From: JAICKM01 sp050998805
GTDB taxonomy: Bacteria > Chloroflexota > Chloroflexia > QHBQ01 > JAICKM01
NCBI GenBank assembly: GCA_050998805.1
Contig: JBPCPV010000056.1
Location: 1 to 64,000, forward strand
Length of the DNA: 64,000 nt
Reading direction: 5' to 3'
A program made the position numbers and the translations under genes. Each line of letters opens with the position of its first letter. Position 1 is the stretch's first letter. Positions 1 to 7,361 of this stretch are shown piece by piece. The notes beneath the pieces were generated by a model that was given only the letters and a program-made list of their open reading frames with translations, was not told where the DNA came from and did not search any database.

Positions 1-2
1 TT

Positions 3-95
3 GCGACATGCCGTCAGCAAGCGGTGAGCATCTTGGACTACTTTATCGCGCTTCAACAATTCGGCTCCTCGCCTCCGTCGCTGGTGCCTCCCTAG
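3..95 (+). CDS. Possible 3' end of a gene cut by the window edge
   Basis: Frame 3 is open from the window edge to a TAG at 93–95 and would give a 30-residue C-terminal tail containing CRQQAVSILDYF. I do not recognise the family. Two other frames are also open over parts of this stretch, so it may be chance. The residue pattern looks like an amphipathic helix, which is the only positive sign. Confidence 0.2.
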   Translation, partial: ATCRQQAVSILDYFIALQQFGSSPPSLVPP

Positions 96-119
96 CCTCG
101 TGGCACTTGGGCGCTAAAC

Positions 120-653
120 ATGTACGACCCAGATAGCCGAAACTGACGTTATCGTGTTTTTGGGCACGATTTCTTCGGCGACGAAGTACGCAAACAGGAG
201 TACCGTCAAACCGTTGCAAGAGCCTGTTTGCAGGCAAACCAGCATCGGGCCGTCCGAGATAAGTCATGGAACTTCATCATTGTTTATGGTGATACAAAGC
301 TGACCGAATGTCGGCAGCTATGGGATCGTATCAAGATCAAGGACGATTCTATGCGAATACAACAGATTATCAAGGCTTCCGACTATGCAATCCTCGACAT
401 TTCTCATCGGAAGAAAAGGGCCAGGTATCCAAACGCAAATGTCGTCATGGAATACGGCGTGGCGCTCGGCTTTAGTGTGCCGACCATGTTATGCGAGCAC
501 AGCTTTGAGGTATTTGCACAAAATTTGAGCAACGCAGCAGGAACCGACTTTAGGAAGTATAAGTCACTGCCCGATCTCAAAAAGGAACTCCAGAGCATAC
601 TCATTAACATATTCCTCTTTACTGATCCACACAGGCATAGAGAAGTCCATTAG
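120..653 (+). pseudogene. TIR-like / nucleotide-binding domain protein, interrupted by an in-frame stop
   Basis: The frame begins at ATG 120 (MYDPDSRN), meets a TGA at 144–146, then continues open to 653. Codons after the stop read RYRVFGHDFFGDEVRKQEYR, which looks like the first beta strand and helix of a Rossmann-like TIR or nucleoside 2-deoxyribosyltransferase-like domain, so coding sense starts well before the first usable downstream start (TTG 228, giving 141 residues). Later segments ADYAILDIS-like and NANVVMEYGVALGF match the NVxxEyGxA motif of predicted nucleotide-binding proteins often found in defence contexts. Base composition is more AT-rich than the neighbours, consistent with acquired DNA. 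Either the gene is a recent pseudogene, a base is miscalled at 144–146, or translation restarts at TTG 228. Family assignment is from motif memory only. Confidence 0.5.
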
Positions 654-880
654 GAGAGCAGGGCAGCCCCGACGCAGCCGGTGCGATGATGGCACGGCCG
701 TCGGCTCATCCACCCTGCCGCCGGGACGGCGGCTCACTGCCCCCGTCCCGCCGCTGTCCCGGCGGCATCCCACCTCCAGCCACTAACAACCAACAACTAA
801 CAACTCGGCTGATGGCACGCCTGTTGCTCATACAACCGCGACCGGGCACGGTAGTGAGCGACCCGGCAGCTTACACACAA
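654..880 (+). repeat. Gene-free stretch with GC palindrome and heptamer repeats
   Basis: No convincing gene. It contains the GC-rich palindromic word GCCGCCGGGACGGCGG near 717–735, a second CCCGGCGG block near 752–762, and a degenerate CCAACAA/CTAACAA heptamer run at about 780–800. The same words recur between other genes in the window. Confidence 0.6.
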
Positions 881-894
881 AAAGGAGAACGAAC

Positions 895-1131
895 ATGGGA
901 ACGAACATGGAGCACGATGCCGGCCAGATGAAGCATGACGCAGAGCATGATACACATGATGCCGAGCACCACGCAGATCACGCCATGCACAATACTGAGC
1001 ACGATGCGGAACACGGAATGCACAACGCCCAGCATGGTGCCGAGCACCTCGGCGACAAAGTCAAAGAGGGTGCCCATTCCCTCGGCGATAAGGTCAAAGA
1101 GGGCGTAGACGACATGAAGCGCGGCCATTAG
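895..1131 (+). CDS. Small His/Asp/Glu-rich hydrophilic protein
   Basis: A 78-residue protein beginning MGTNMEHDAGQMKHDAEHD. The first 50 residues are a degenerate repeat of A-E-H-D/H-D-A-E-H units with about 18 histidines. The last 28 contain two copies of LGDKVKEG followed by VDDMKRGH. A clear AAAGGAG at 881–887 lies 7 nt upstream of the ATG, which supports expression. There is no signal peptide or membrane segment. The charge-rich repeat resembles hydrophilins/LEA-like or CsbD-like stress proteins, and the histidines could bind metal, but neither is shown. Its stop codon overlaps the probable start of rpiA, so the two may be co-translated. I do not recognise a named family. Confidence 0.75.
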   Translation: MGTNMEHDAGQMKHDAEHDTHDAEHHADHAMHNTEHDAEHGMHNAQHGAEHLGDKVKEGAHSLGDKVKEGVDDMKRGH

Positions 1132-1855
1132 TCAAACCGACCGGCTGAAACAGCAAGCAGCGGCGCTCGCAATCGAATATGTGACCGACGGCATGGCGCT
1201 CGGCCTCGGCACCGGCAGCACGGCGGACTTCTTCTTAGAGGCGCTCGCCGAGCGGGTGCGGGCAGGGCTGCGGGTGATGGGTGTGCCCACCTCGGCGCGT
1301 TCCGAGGCGCGGGCGCGGGAGTTAGGCATCCCCCTGACGACGCTCGACGCACACCCGCGCCTCGCGCTGACCGTGGACGGCGCCGACGAAGTGAACTTGG
1401 CAACGTTCCATCTCGTGAAAGGGCGAGGCGGTGGGTTGCTGCGCGAAAAGATCGTCGCCCTGGCGACCGACCTCGAGGTGATCATAGTGGACGAGAGCAA
1501 GGTCGTCCCCGTGCTCGGAGGCCCGGTGCCGGTGCCGGTGGAGGTGATCCCGTTCGGCTGGAGGAACACGGCTGCACGTCTGGCCGCGCTCGGTTGCGAA
1601 CCCCGCCTACGCACCGACTCCCCCATGCCAGCCGTCGGCTTGCCTGATCCCGACCGCGCCTACGTCACTGACAGCGGTAACTTCATCCTCGACTGCTATT
1701 GGAGCGAGATACCGGACCCTGCGGAGCTAGCCGCCGCGCTCAAGGGGATCACCGGCGTTGTCGAACACGGTCTGTTCATCGGCCTGACGGGGCGTGTGAT
1801 CGTCGCCGGGGCCGCAGGAGTGAGCGTATATGAGCGACCTACAGCAATCGGCTGA
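1127..1855 (+). CDS. rpiA: Ribose-5-phosphate isomerase A
   Basis: Interconverts ribose 5-phosphate and ribulose 5-phosphate in the cytosolic pentose phosphate pathway. Visible family motifs are GLGTGSTA (phosphate loop), VDGADE (catalytic Asp region) and KGRGGGLLREKIVA. Length fits the family (about 220–240 residues). The first canonical start is GTG 1181, but in-frame codons upstream read SQTDRLKQQAAALAIEYV, which aligns with the conserved N-terminal helix of RpiA proteins. That reading would begin at a non-canonical ATT 1127, overlapping the TAG of the small upstream gene. I give the longer form; a conservative annotation is 1181–1855. The 3' end overlaps the next gene by 26 nt, so the genes are probably coupled. 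Confidence 0.88.
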   Translation: MSQTDRLKQQAAALAIEYVTDGMALGLGTGSTADFFLEALAERVRAGLRVMGVPTSARSEARARELGIPLTTLDAHPRLALTVDGADEVNLATFHLVKGRGGGLLREKIVALATDLEVIIVDESKVVPVLGGPVPVPVEVIPFGWRNTAARLAALGCEPRLRTDSPMPAVGLPDPDRAYVTDSGNFILDCYWSEIPDPAELAAALKGITGVVEHGLFIGLTGRVIVAGAAGVSVYERPTAIG

Positions 1856-2528
1856 CGGGGAGGGACTGGTCTTCCTCTACGATGTGGACAACACGCTGCT
1901 GAACAACGACCAGCTCAAGGACGACGCCGACTCGCAGCTAGACAGGCTGCTCGGCCTCGAATGGAGCGACACCTTCTGGCGCATCTATGAAGAGGTCCGC
2001 CAGCAGGAAGACGTGGTTGACATCCCCCAGACCATGCGCCTCTTCGACAAGCAATGCACCGACCCGAAGGTCTGCACCGGAGTCCACTTTGTCTTCGACG
2101 ACGTAGATTTCCGCCATTATCTCTACCCCGGCGCGCTCGATGCGCTCGCTCACACCGGTCGGCTCGGCACAAACGTGATCGTCTCCGACGGCGACGCCGT
2201 TTTCCAGAAGGCGAAGATCGAGCGCAGCGGGCTTGCCGACGCCGTAGGCGGCAACGTACTGATCTTCATCCACAAAGAGCAGCATGTGGCCGAGATCACC
2301 TCCCGCTATCCCGGCTCCCGCTACGTGATGACCGACGACAAGCCACACATCCTCAAGGCGATGCCGCCCCTGTTCGGCCCCCGCCTGACGACCGTCTTCG
2401 TGCTACAGGGCAAGTACGCCCACGACCCAAAGGAGCGCGACGGCTTCCACCCCGACCTGATCTTACCGGCCATCGGAGATATGTGCTGCTACTCGGCGTC
2501 GGATTTCCGCAAAGGTAAGACGTCATAG
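1830..2528 (+). CDS. HAD-superfamily hydrolase
   Basis: A 232-residue predicted phosphohydrolase. HAD motif I is YDVDNTLLNND (nucleophile Asp in DxDxT form), motif II is the Ser of IVSDGDA, and motif IV is the acidic pair in MTDDKPH near residue 170. A cap-like helical region lies between motifs I and II. The substrate cannot be read from sequence. It starts inside the 3' end of rpiA (26-nt overlap), so it may act on a sugar phosphate or related metabolite, but that is inference from context. No signal peptide. Confidence 0.8.
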   Translation: MSDLQQSADGEGLVFLYDVDNTLLNNDQLKDDADSQLDRLLGLEWSDTFWRIYEEVRQQEDVVDIPQTMRLFDKQCTDPKVCTGVHFVFDDVDFRHYLYPGALDALAHTGRLGTNVIVSDGDAVFQKAKIERSGLADAVGGNVLIFIHKEQHVAEITSRYPGSRYVMTDDKPHILKAMPPLFGPRLTTVFVLQGKYAHDPKERDGFHPDLILPAIGDMCCYSASDFRKGKTS

Positions 2529-2724
2529 CACACTTTCGTGCCTAAACGCCCAGGCCCTTCGCCACATTCGGTGAAGCGGTATCTGGACAACGCTTACCCG
2601 CGTGATTAACTAAGCATGATGCCAAGGTGGGATCACCTAATATGGCGAGGGCTCCCGCACCGCCCTCCGGTGCGAGCGCCAGGCACACGCTGGGAGTCAT
2701 GCATAGTATGTCAGGTCCAATTGC

Positions 2725-2753
2725 TTGACTTACGTCCTAACCTGTAGTATAAT
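2725..2753 (+). promoter_or_regulatory. Sigma-70-type promoter of the tetR/paa region
   Basis: TTGACT at 2725–2730 and a perfect TATAAT at 2748–2753, separated by 17 bp. The predicted start is near 2760. The rest of the 2529–2724 gap holds no gene that I can support. Confidence 0.8.
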
Positions 2754-2757
2754 CAAC

Positions 2758-2771
2758 CTAACAAGCGTTAG
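2758..2771 (+). promoter_or_regulatory. Candidate TetR/PaaR operator
   Basis: CTAACAAGCGTTAG is an inverted repeat (CTAAC/GTTAG, 4-nt spacer) placed at the predicted transcription start of the promoter at 2725–2753. It differs at one position from CNAACGNNCGTTNG, the operator I recall for the Thermus PaaR phenylacetate repressor. Its position predicts autorepression of the regulator gene and, by read-through, of paaABCD. Confidence 0.65.
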
Positions 2772-2787
2772 TTTATCGGGGAGACAG

Positions 2788-3378
2788 ATGGACACCACGC
2801 CGCGCAAAGAGCAGATCTTCCAGACCGCAGGCACGATGTTCAGCCGGCAGGGCTACCACGCCACGACGATGCGCGACATCGCCCGTGAGTTGAACATGCA
2901 GGGCGGCAGCCTCTACGCGCACATAGCCTCGAAAGAGGACATGCTCTGGGAGATCGTCGAGCGGGCTGCGGCGCAGTTCCTCGCGGCGGCTCTCCCTATA
3001 GTCGGCCTGCCTCTGCCTGCCGGCGAGCGGCTACGGCGTATGCTGGAGGCGCATGTGGGCGTGGTGGCCCGCAACCTCGATAACGCCACCGTCTTCTTCC
3101 ACGAATGGCACTTCCTCAGTCGGACCCGCCGCGCCGAGATCGCCGCCCAGCGTGACGAGTACGAGGCGCTCTTCCGCTGCGTGATACAGGACGGGATAGA
3201 CGCAGGCGAGTTCCCCGGCGCGGACGCCCGTATGGGGGCGCGGCTTGTGCTCTCGGCGGGCAACTGGCTCTACCAATGGTTCCACCCCGACGGCACCCTC
3301 TCCGCCGAGGCCGTGGCCGACCAGATGGCAGACATGATCATAGCAGGACTAAGATGCGTGAAACATTCGAGTAGTTAG
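2788..3378 (+). CDS. TetR-family regulator, probable PaaR-type
   Basis: A 196-residue TetR regulator starting MDTTPRKEQIFQTAGTMF from ATG 2788, preceded by GGGGAG. The N-terminal HTH is clear: FSRQGYHATTMRDIARELNM, then GSLYAHIASKEDML. The C-terminal half is helical and fits a small-ligand pocket as in FadR/PaaR-like members. A longer open frame runs back to 2725 but would cross the operator and promoter, so the internal ATG is preferred. It lies 123 bp upstream of paaA on the same strand with no terminator between. By analogy with Thermus PaaR it probably senses phenylacetyl-CoA, but a general acyl-CoA regulator is also possible. Confidence 0.85.
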   Translation: MDTTPRKEQIFQTAGTMFSRQGYHATTMRDIARELNMQGGSLYAHIASKEDMLWEIVERAAAQFLAAALPIVGLPLPAGERLRRMLEAHVGVVARNLDNATVFFHEWHFLSRTRRAEIAAQRDEYEALFRCVIQDGIDAGEFPGADARMGARLVLSAGNWLYQWFHPDGTLSAEAVADQMADMIIAGLRCVKHSSS

Positions 3379-3430
3379 TATTTAGTTGTTAGTACCGACA
3401 TGCTCATCGCAGGACTGAGATGCGCGAAAT
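3331..3430 (+). repeat. Direct duplication of the tetR 3' end, then heptamers
   Basis: GACATGATCATAGCAGGACT at 3331, inside the end of tetR, is repeated at 3397–3430 as GACATGCTCATCGCAGGACT. About 29 of 34 bases match over each copy, at an offset of 66 bp. A heptamer tract (TTAGTAT/TTAGTTG) sits between the copies, and a second one (ACTAACC/ACTACGC alternation) follows to about 3486. Confidence 0.75.
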
Positions 3431-3501
3431 GCTAAACGCGAAACCGACGCACTAAGCACTAACCACTACGCACTAACCACTACGCATAAGGAGATTGACC
3501 G

Positions 3502-4416
3502 ATGGAAGACGCGAACCGAGTAGCTGAGTTTACCGCCTATGTGCAGGGCGGAGGAAAGGTCGAGGCCGGAGACTGGATGCCGGACGAGTATCGGCTCCAG
3601 GTGATGCGCTTCGTCGAGATGCACGCGAACTCCGAGCTGATGGGTGTGCTGCCCGAGCGGGAGTGGATCAACCGCGCGCCCAACCTCAAGCGCAAGCTGG
3701 CGCTGACCGCGAAGGTCCAGGACGAAGTAGGGCACGCCGAACTGCTCTACCGCGTGGCCGAAGACCTCGGCAAGTCGCGCGAGGATATGCTCGCCGACCT
3801 GCTCGCCGGCAAGACCAAGTTCCACAACGTCTTCCACTACCCGACCTATTCGTGGGGCGATGTAGCGATCATCGCATGGCTGGTGGACGCCGCCGCTATC
3901 CAGTCGCAGAAGGCGCTGCTCGATTGCAGCTACGAGCCGTATGCCCGCACCATGAAGAAAATCTGCTGGGAAGAGTCGTTCCACATCAAGCACGGCTACG
4001 ACTGCGTGGTCACGCTGGCGAGCGGCACCGAAGACCAGCGCCGCATCCTCCAGGACGCGCTCACCCGATGGTGGACCCCGCTTGTCCACTTCCACGGCCC
4101 GCCGACCGACCCCGCGAAAGACCGCGACCTCTACTGGCGGATCAAGGCGAAGGCGAACTCCGTCCTCCGCAACGAGTTCCTCGACCGCTACGTGCCGAAG
4201 ATCCTCGAACTCGGCCTGACTATCCCCGACGAGACGCTCCACTTCAACGAGGAGAGCGGCCACTGGGAATACGCCGCGCCCGATTGGAGCCAGCTAAAGG
4301 CGGTCGTCACCGGCCACGGCCCGCGCTCCGCCGAGCGGCTGACGCTGCGCCGGATGTCCTATGCCGACACCGAGTGGGTGCGCGAAGTCGTCCTCGCCGG
4401 GCGGATGGCGGCCTAG
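3502..4416 (+). CDS. paaA: Phenylacetyl-CoA epoxidase catalytic subunit PaaA
   Basis: The catalytic subunit of the multicomponent 1,2-phenylacetyl-CoA epoxidase, which opens aerobic phenylacetate breakdown. The 304-residue protein has the ferritin-like diiron ligand pattern: a first E, DEVGH at residues 74–78, a further E, then EESFHIKH at 157–164. AAGGAG lies 8 nt upstream of ATG 3502. It is the first gene of a tight paaABCD set (5-nt gap to paaB). Length matches characterised PaaA proteins (about 310). It probably works as a complex with PaaB and PaaC in the cytosol, using electrons from a PaaE-type reductase not present in this window. Confidence 0.95.
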   Translation: MEDANRVAEFTAYVQGGGKVEAGDWMPDEYRLQVMRFVEMHANSELMGVLPEREWINRAPNLKRKLALTAKVQDEVGHAELLYRVAEDLGKSREDMLADLLAGKTKFHNVFHYPTYSWGDVAIIAWLVDAAAIQSQKALLDCSYEPYARTMKKICWEESFHIKHGYDCVVTLASGTEDQRRILQDALTRWWTPLVHFHGPPTDPAKDRDLYWRIKAKANSVLRNEFLDRYVPKILELGLTIPDETLHFNEESGHWEYAAPDWSQLKAVVTGHGPRSAERLTLRRMSYADTEWVREVVLAGRMAA

Positions 4417-4421
4417 AACAA

Positions 4422-4865
4422 ATGCCTGACACCGAAGAGCAGATCACATTGCAGGACGACCGGCCGGTGCTGATCCGCCGCCCCGCCGATGGCTCCGGTG
4501 CGACCTGGCCGATCTTCGAGGTCTTCCGGCAGGAGCGCGCCGGCCAGCCGATGCAGCACGCCGGCAACCTCACCGCGCCCGACGCCGACATGGCCGAGCT
4601 ATACGCGCGCGAGTTCTACGCCCGCCGCAACGAGAGCATCCGCCTCTGGGTGGTGCCGCGCGACATGGTGCGCGAGATCGTGGACGCTGACCTGCTGCAC
4701 CCGCCTGCGGTGGACCGCTCCTACAGGATCGTGAAGGGCTACACCGTGCGCGACAAACTGGACCAGGCGCGGGCCTATGGCGACGAGAATATCCCCGGCT
4801 CGCCGGGCCGCAAGCCTCGCCCCACCCCGACGCGCGACGCGATGGAGATACCGACCGATGTCTGA
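4422..4865 (+). CDS. paaB: Phenylacetyl-CoA epoxidase subunit PaaB, extended form
   Basis: A 147-residue small subunit, longer than the roughly 95 residues of E. coli PaaB. The family core WPIFEVFRQERAGQPMQHAG and EFYARRNESIRLWVVPRDMV is clear. PaaB bridges PaaAC heterodimers and is needed for activity of the whole complex. The start is ATG 4422, 5 nt after the paaA stop. The C-terminal extension (about residues 95–147) includes LLHPPAVDRSYRIVKGYTVR and a proline-rich tail, and I cannot assign a role to it. The gene overlaps paaC by 8 nt. Confidence 0.92.
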   Translation: MPDTEEQITLQDDRPVLIRRPADGSGATWPIFEVFRQERAGQPMQHAGNLTAPDADMAELYAREFYARRNESIRLWVVPRDMVREIVDADLLHPPAVDRSYRIVKGYTVRDKLDQARAYGDENIPGSPGRKPRPTPTRDAMEIPTDV

Positions 4866-5817
4866 CCCGCAGATCGAGGTGCCCCGGTTTTCGACCGTGA
4901 CCACCGCCACGCCCGATGCGCTGGCCGAGGCCGAGCGACAGGGTGTGCAGCCTCTGCCGCCGACTCCGGCCTTCGATGTGCTGCCGACGCTCGAGCTGCC
5001 GCGCCCCGGCCCCGCGCCCCCCCTGCCAGCCTGGATCGCGGCGATGGACCGCGCCGCCCCGACCGATGCGGAGCAGGCACTAAACGGCCTACTGCTTGCG
5101 ATGGCCGACGACGAGTTCATCCTCGGCTACCGCAACTCGGAGTGGACCGGCATCGCCCCGATGCTCGAGGAAGATGTGGCATTCAGCTCGATGTCGCAAG
5201 ACGAGATCGGGCACGCGCGGCTCTTCTATACGCTGCTCGCCGGCCGGGTCGGAGAGGACGCCGACGCGCTGGCCTACGGTCGCCCGGCCTCCGGCTTCCG
5301 CAACGCCCAGTTTTTGGAGCAAGAGCGCACTAACTGGGCCTTCACCCTGGTGCGCCAGTTCCTCTACGACCAGTACGACCAGCTGCGGCTCGAAGCCCTT
5401 GCCCACTCAGCATGGACACCGCTGGCCGAGGTGATCGGCAAAATCCAGCGCGAAGAGAAGTACCACGCGATGCACGGCACGGCATGGATGCACCGGCTGG
5501 CCGAGAACACTCCGGAGGCGCGCCGACGGCTCGAAGCCGCGCTGCCGTCGGCATGGGCCTGGGCGCTCGGCCTGTTCGAGCCGTTGCCCGGCGCGGAGCT
5601 GCTGGTGCAGTCCGGCTACTTGCTGCATGGCAGCGACGACCTCCGGGCCGCGTGGATGGACCGCGTGGGCGGCTTCCTGCGCGAACTCGACGTGGCCGTG
5701 CCCCAAACCGCCCCCACCGGCCTCGGCGGCCGCCAGGGCCGCCACTCCCCCGCCTTCGCCGCCCTCTGGGACGAGATGACTATCGTCTACCGGATCGATC
5801 CGGGCGCGAAATGGTGA
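4858..5817 (+). CDS. paaC: Phenylacetyl-CoA epoxidase structural subunit PaaC
   Basis: The 319-residue ferritin-like partner of PaaA. DEIGH at about residues 115–119 and EEKYHAMHG from about 199 keep more of the metal-ligand pattern than would be needed for a purely structural role, although in the family PaaC is treated as non-catalytic. It carries an N-terminal Pro-rich extension of about 60 residues before the helical core (LNGLLLAMADDEFILGYRNS). The start overlaps the paaB stop by 8 nt, so translation is coupled. Confidence 0.92.
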   Translation: MSDPQIEVPRFSTVTTATPDALAEAERQGVQPLPPTPAFDVLPTLELPRPGPAPPLPAWIAAMDRAAPTDAEQALNGLLLAMADDEFILGYRNSEWTGIAPMLEEDVAFSSMSQDEIGHARLFYTLLAGRVGEDADALAYGRPASGFRNAQFLEQERTNWAFTLVRQFLYDQYDQLRLEALAHSAWTPLAEVIGKIQREEKYHAMHGTAWMHRLAENTPEARRRLEAALPSAWAWALGLFEPLPGAELLVQSGYLLHGSDDLRAAWMDRVGGFLRELDVAVPQTAPTGLGGRQGRHSPAFAALWDEMTIVYRIDPGAKW

Positions 5818-5844
5818 TGCTAAAAGCTGAAAGCTAGGACCAAA

Positions 5845-6333
5845 ATGACACAGACCGCAACAATCACAGAGGAAGCCGTCGTCGCCGCGCTGCGCGAGGT
5901 CTATGACCCCGAGATACCCGACCTGTCGCTGGTGGATCTGGGCATCTATCGCGGCGCGATCTTCGCGACGGAAGGGGTGACGGTGGAGATCACGCCGACC
6001 TTCGTCGGCTGCCCGGCGCTCGACTACATGAAGGAGCAGATCGTCGAACGCTTCGCCGAGCTTTGGCCGGGCACGCCGGTAACAGTCAAGGTCAGCCACG
6101 ACCGCCCCTGGACCAGCGACCAGATCAGCGAGGAGGGGCGACGCCGACTGAAGCGGTCGGGCTTCGCGCCTCCGCCGAAGGGCAACGTGATCCGGCTCGA
6201 GCCGCTAGTCGAGTGTCCCTACTGCAACTCGCGGAACACGGCGCTCGAAAACGCCTTCGGCCCCACCCTCTGCCGCGCGATCTACTACTGCAAGAACTGC
6301 CGCCAGCCGTTCGAGCAGTTCAAGGCGGTGTGA
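5845..6333 (+). CDS. paaD: PaaD-type maturation protein (MIP18/DUF59 plus zinc finger)
   Basis: A 162-residue protein with an N-terminal MIP18/DUF59 domain (VYDPEIPDLSLVDLGIY; TPTFVGCPALDYMKEQI, with the conserved Cys) and a C-terminal four-cysteine zinc finger (CPYC … YYCKNC). PaaD proteins are required for phenylacetyl-CoA epoxidase activity and probably help with Fe–S or diiron maturation. The short gap after paaC contains an AGCTGAAAGCT repeat fragment. The stop overlaps the GTG start of the NUDIX gene (GTGA). Confidence 0.92.
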   Translation: MTQTATITEEAVVAALREVYDPEIPDLSLVDLGIYRGAIFATEGVTVEITPTFVGCPALDYMKEQIVERFAELWPGTPVTVKVSHDRPWTSDQISEEGRRRLKRSGFAPPPKGNVIRLEPLVECPYCNSRNTALENAFGPTLCRAIYYCKNCRQPFEQFKAV

Positions 6334-6740
6334 CTCGCCGCACCGTCACCGTCGCCGCCGCGATCATCCGGCGGGACGGGCGCATCCTGCTGGTGCAGCG
6401 CCCCGACGACGCTGAGATGGGCGGGCTGTGGGAGTTCCCCGGAGGCAAGATCGAGCCGGGCGAAACGCCCGAAGCCGCACTCGCGCGCGAGCTGGGAGAG
6501 GAACTCGGCATCCAGGTCGCCGTTGGCCGCCGCTACCACACAACCGACCATGCTTACCCGACCGGACTGAACGTGCGGCTGCTCTTTTACGAGTGCCGCA
6601 TCGTCGAGGGCGAACCGCGCCTCCTCTGGGGGCAGGCGCTCCGTTGGGTGGCCGCATCCGACCTGCCGGCTTACCCGGCACCTACGGCAGACGCTGAAGT
6701 GGTGCGCTCACTCCGCATTGACGCCGCACACGACCTATAG
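6330..6740 (+). CDS. NUDIX hydrolase, MutT-like
   Basis: A 136-residue NUDIX protein starting at GTG 6330, which overlaps the paaD stop. The Nudix box is intact: GGKIEPGETPEAAL, RELGEELGI. The C-terminal LRWVAASDLPAYPAPTADAEVV is typical of (deoxy)nucleoside triphosphate pyrophosphohydrolases such as MutT, so clearing 8-oxo-dGTP is the likely job. That would fit an oxygenase operon only loosely. Its 3' end contains the -35 box of the next gene. Confidence 0.88.
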   Translation: MTRRTVTVAAAIIRRDGRILLVQRPDDAEMGGLWEFPGGKIEPGETPEAALARELGEELGIQVAVGRRYHTTDHAYPTGLNVRLLFYECRIVEGEPRLLWGQALRWVAASDLPAYPAPTADAEVVRSLRIDAAHDL

Positions 6741-6747
6741 GTATAAT
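6718..6747 (+). promoter_or_regulatory. Promoter for the MauE-like gene
   Basis: TTGACG at 6718–6723 and TATAAT at 6742–6747 with an 18-bp spacer. The -35 box lies inside the 3' end of the NUDIX gene. Confidence 0.7.
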
Positions 6748-6782
6748 GAGGCTGTGGGGCCTAGCTCGCCTCCTCGGTGACT

Positions 6783-7361
6783 ATGGAAACCTGGCTCGCA
6801 TCACCATACCTGCTGCTCTTCGCCCGGCTGACACTGGGAGGAGTGTTCCTGCTCGGCACTCTCGGCAAGCTGCGTGACCCCGCGGGGTCGCTGGCCGCGC
6901 TCAAGCGTCGGGCGTGGGTGCCGGACTGGGCGGCAAGGCTGGGAGTGTGGGGATTGCCGCTGCTGGAGGCGGTGGTCGGCGGGCTGCTGCTTGCTGGGCT
7001 TGGGCTGCAATGGGCGGCGTTCGCTGCGGCGGCGATGATGGTGGTCTTCACGGCGAACGTGTTGGCCGACCTGAGCCGAGGGAAGGCCGAGCCGTGCCAC
7101 TGCTTCGGCAGCTTCTCACGAGAGAACGTGAGCGCCTTGACCCTCGTGCGCGACCTGGCGCTGCTGGGGCTTGCCGCCGCCCTCGCGTGGCACCCGGTAC
7201 ACTACCTGGCGCTTGATGCCCTGTTCGCGGCTTCGGGAGCGCCCATGCCGTCGCCGGTGAACGCGGTGCCGGTCGGCCTGCTGGCGCTGCTCGCCGTGTT
7301 CGTGGTGGTCTTCGGCGGCTCGTTCATGGCGACGATACGCGGCTTCCTGCGGGCGTTCTGA
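6783..7361 (+). CDS. MauE/DoxX-like redox-associated membrane protein
   Basis: A 192-residue membrane protein with four hydrophobic segments in the first 150 residues and another near the C-terminus. The core has the MauE pattern: LTLGGVFLLGTLGKLRDP, then EPCHCFGSFS with a CxC pair next to a helix. MauE proteins of methylamine utilisation clusters act with MauD in disulfide or cofactor maturation of periplasmic proteins. No other mau gene is adjacent, but a MauD-like gene sits at 26361–26951. ATG 6783 is chosen over GTG 6777; no clear Shine–Dalgarno is visible for either. Confidence 0.75.
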   Translation: METWLASPYLLLFARLTLGGVFLLGTLGKLRDPAGSLAALKRRAWVPDWAARLGVWGLPLLEAVVGGLLLAGLGLQWAAFAAAAMMVVFTANVLADLSRGKAEPCHCFGSFSRENVSALTLVRDLALLGLAAALAWHPVHYLALDALFAASGAPMPSPVNAVPVGLLALLAVFVVVFGGSFMATIRGFLRAF

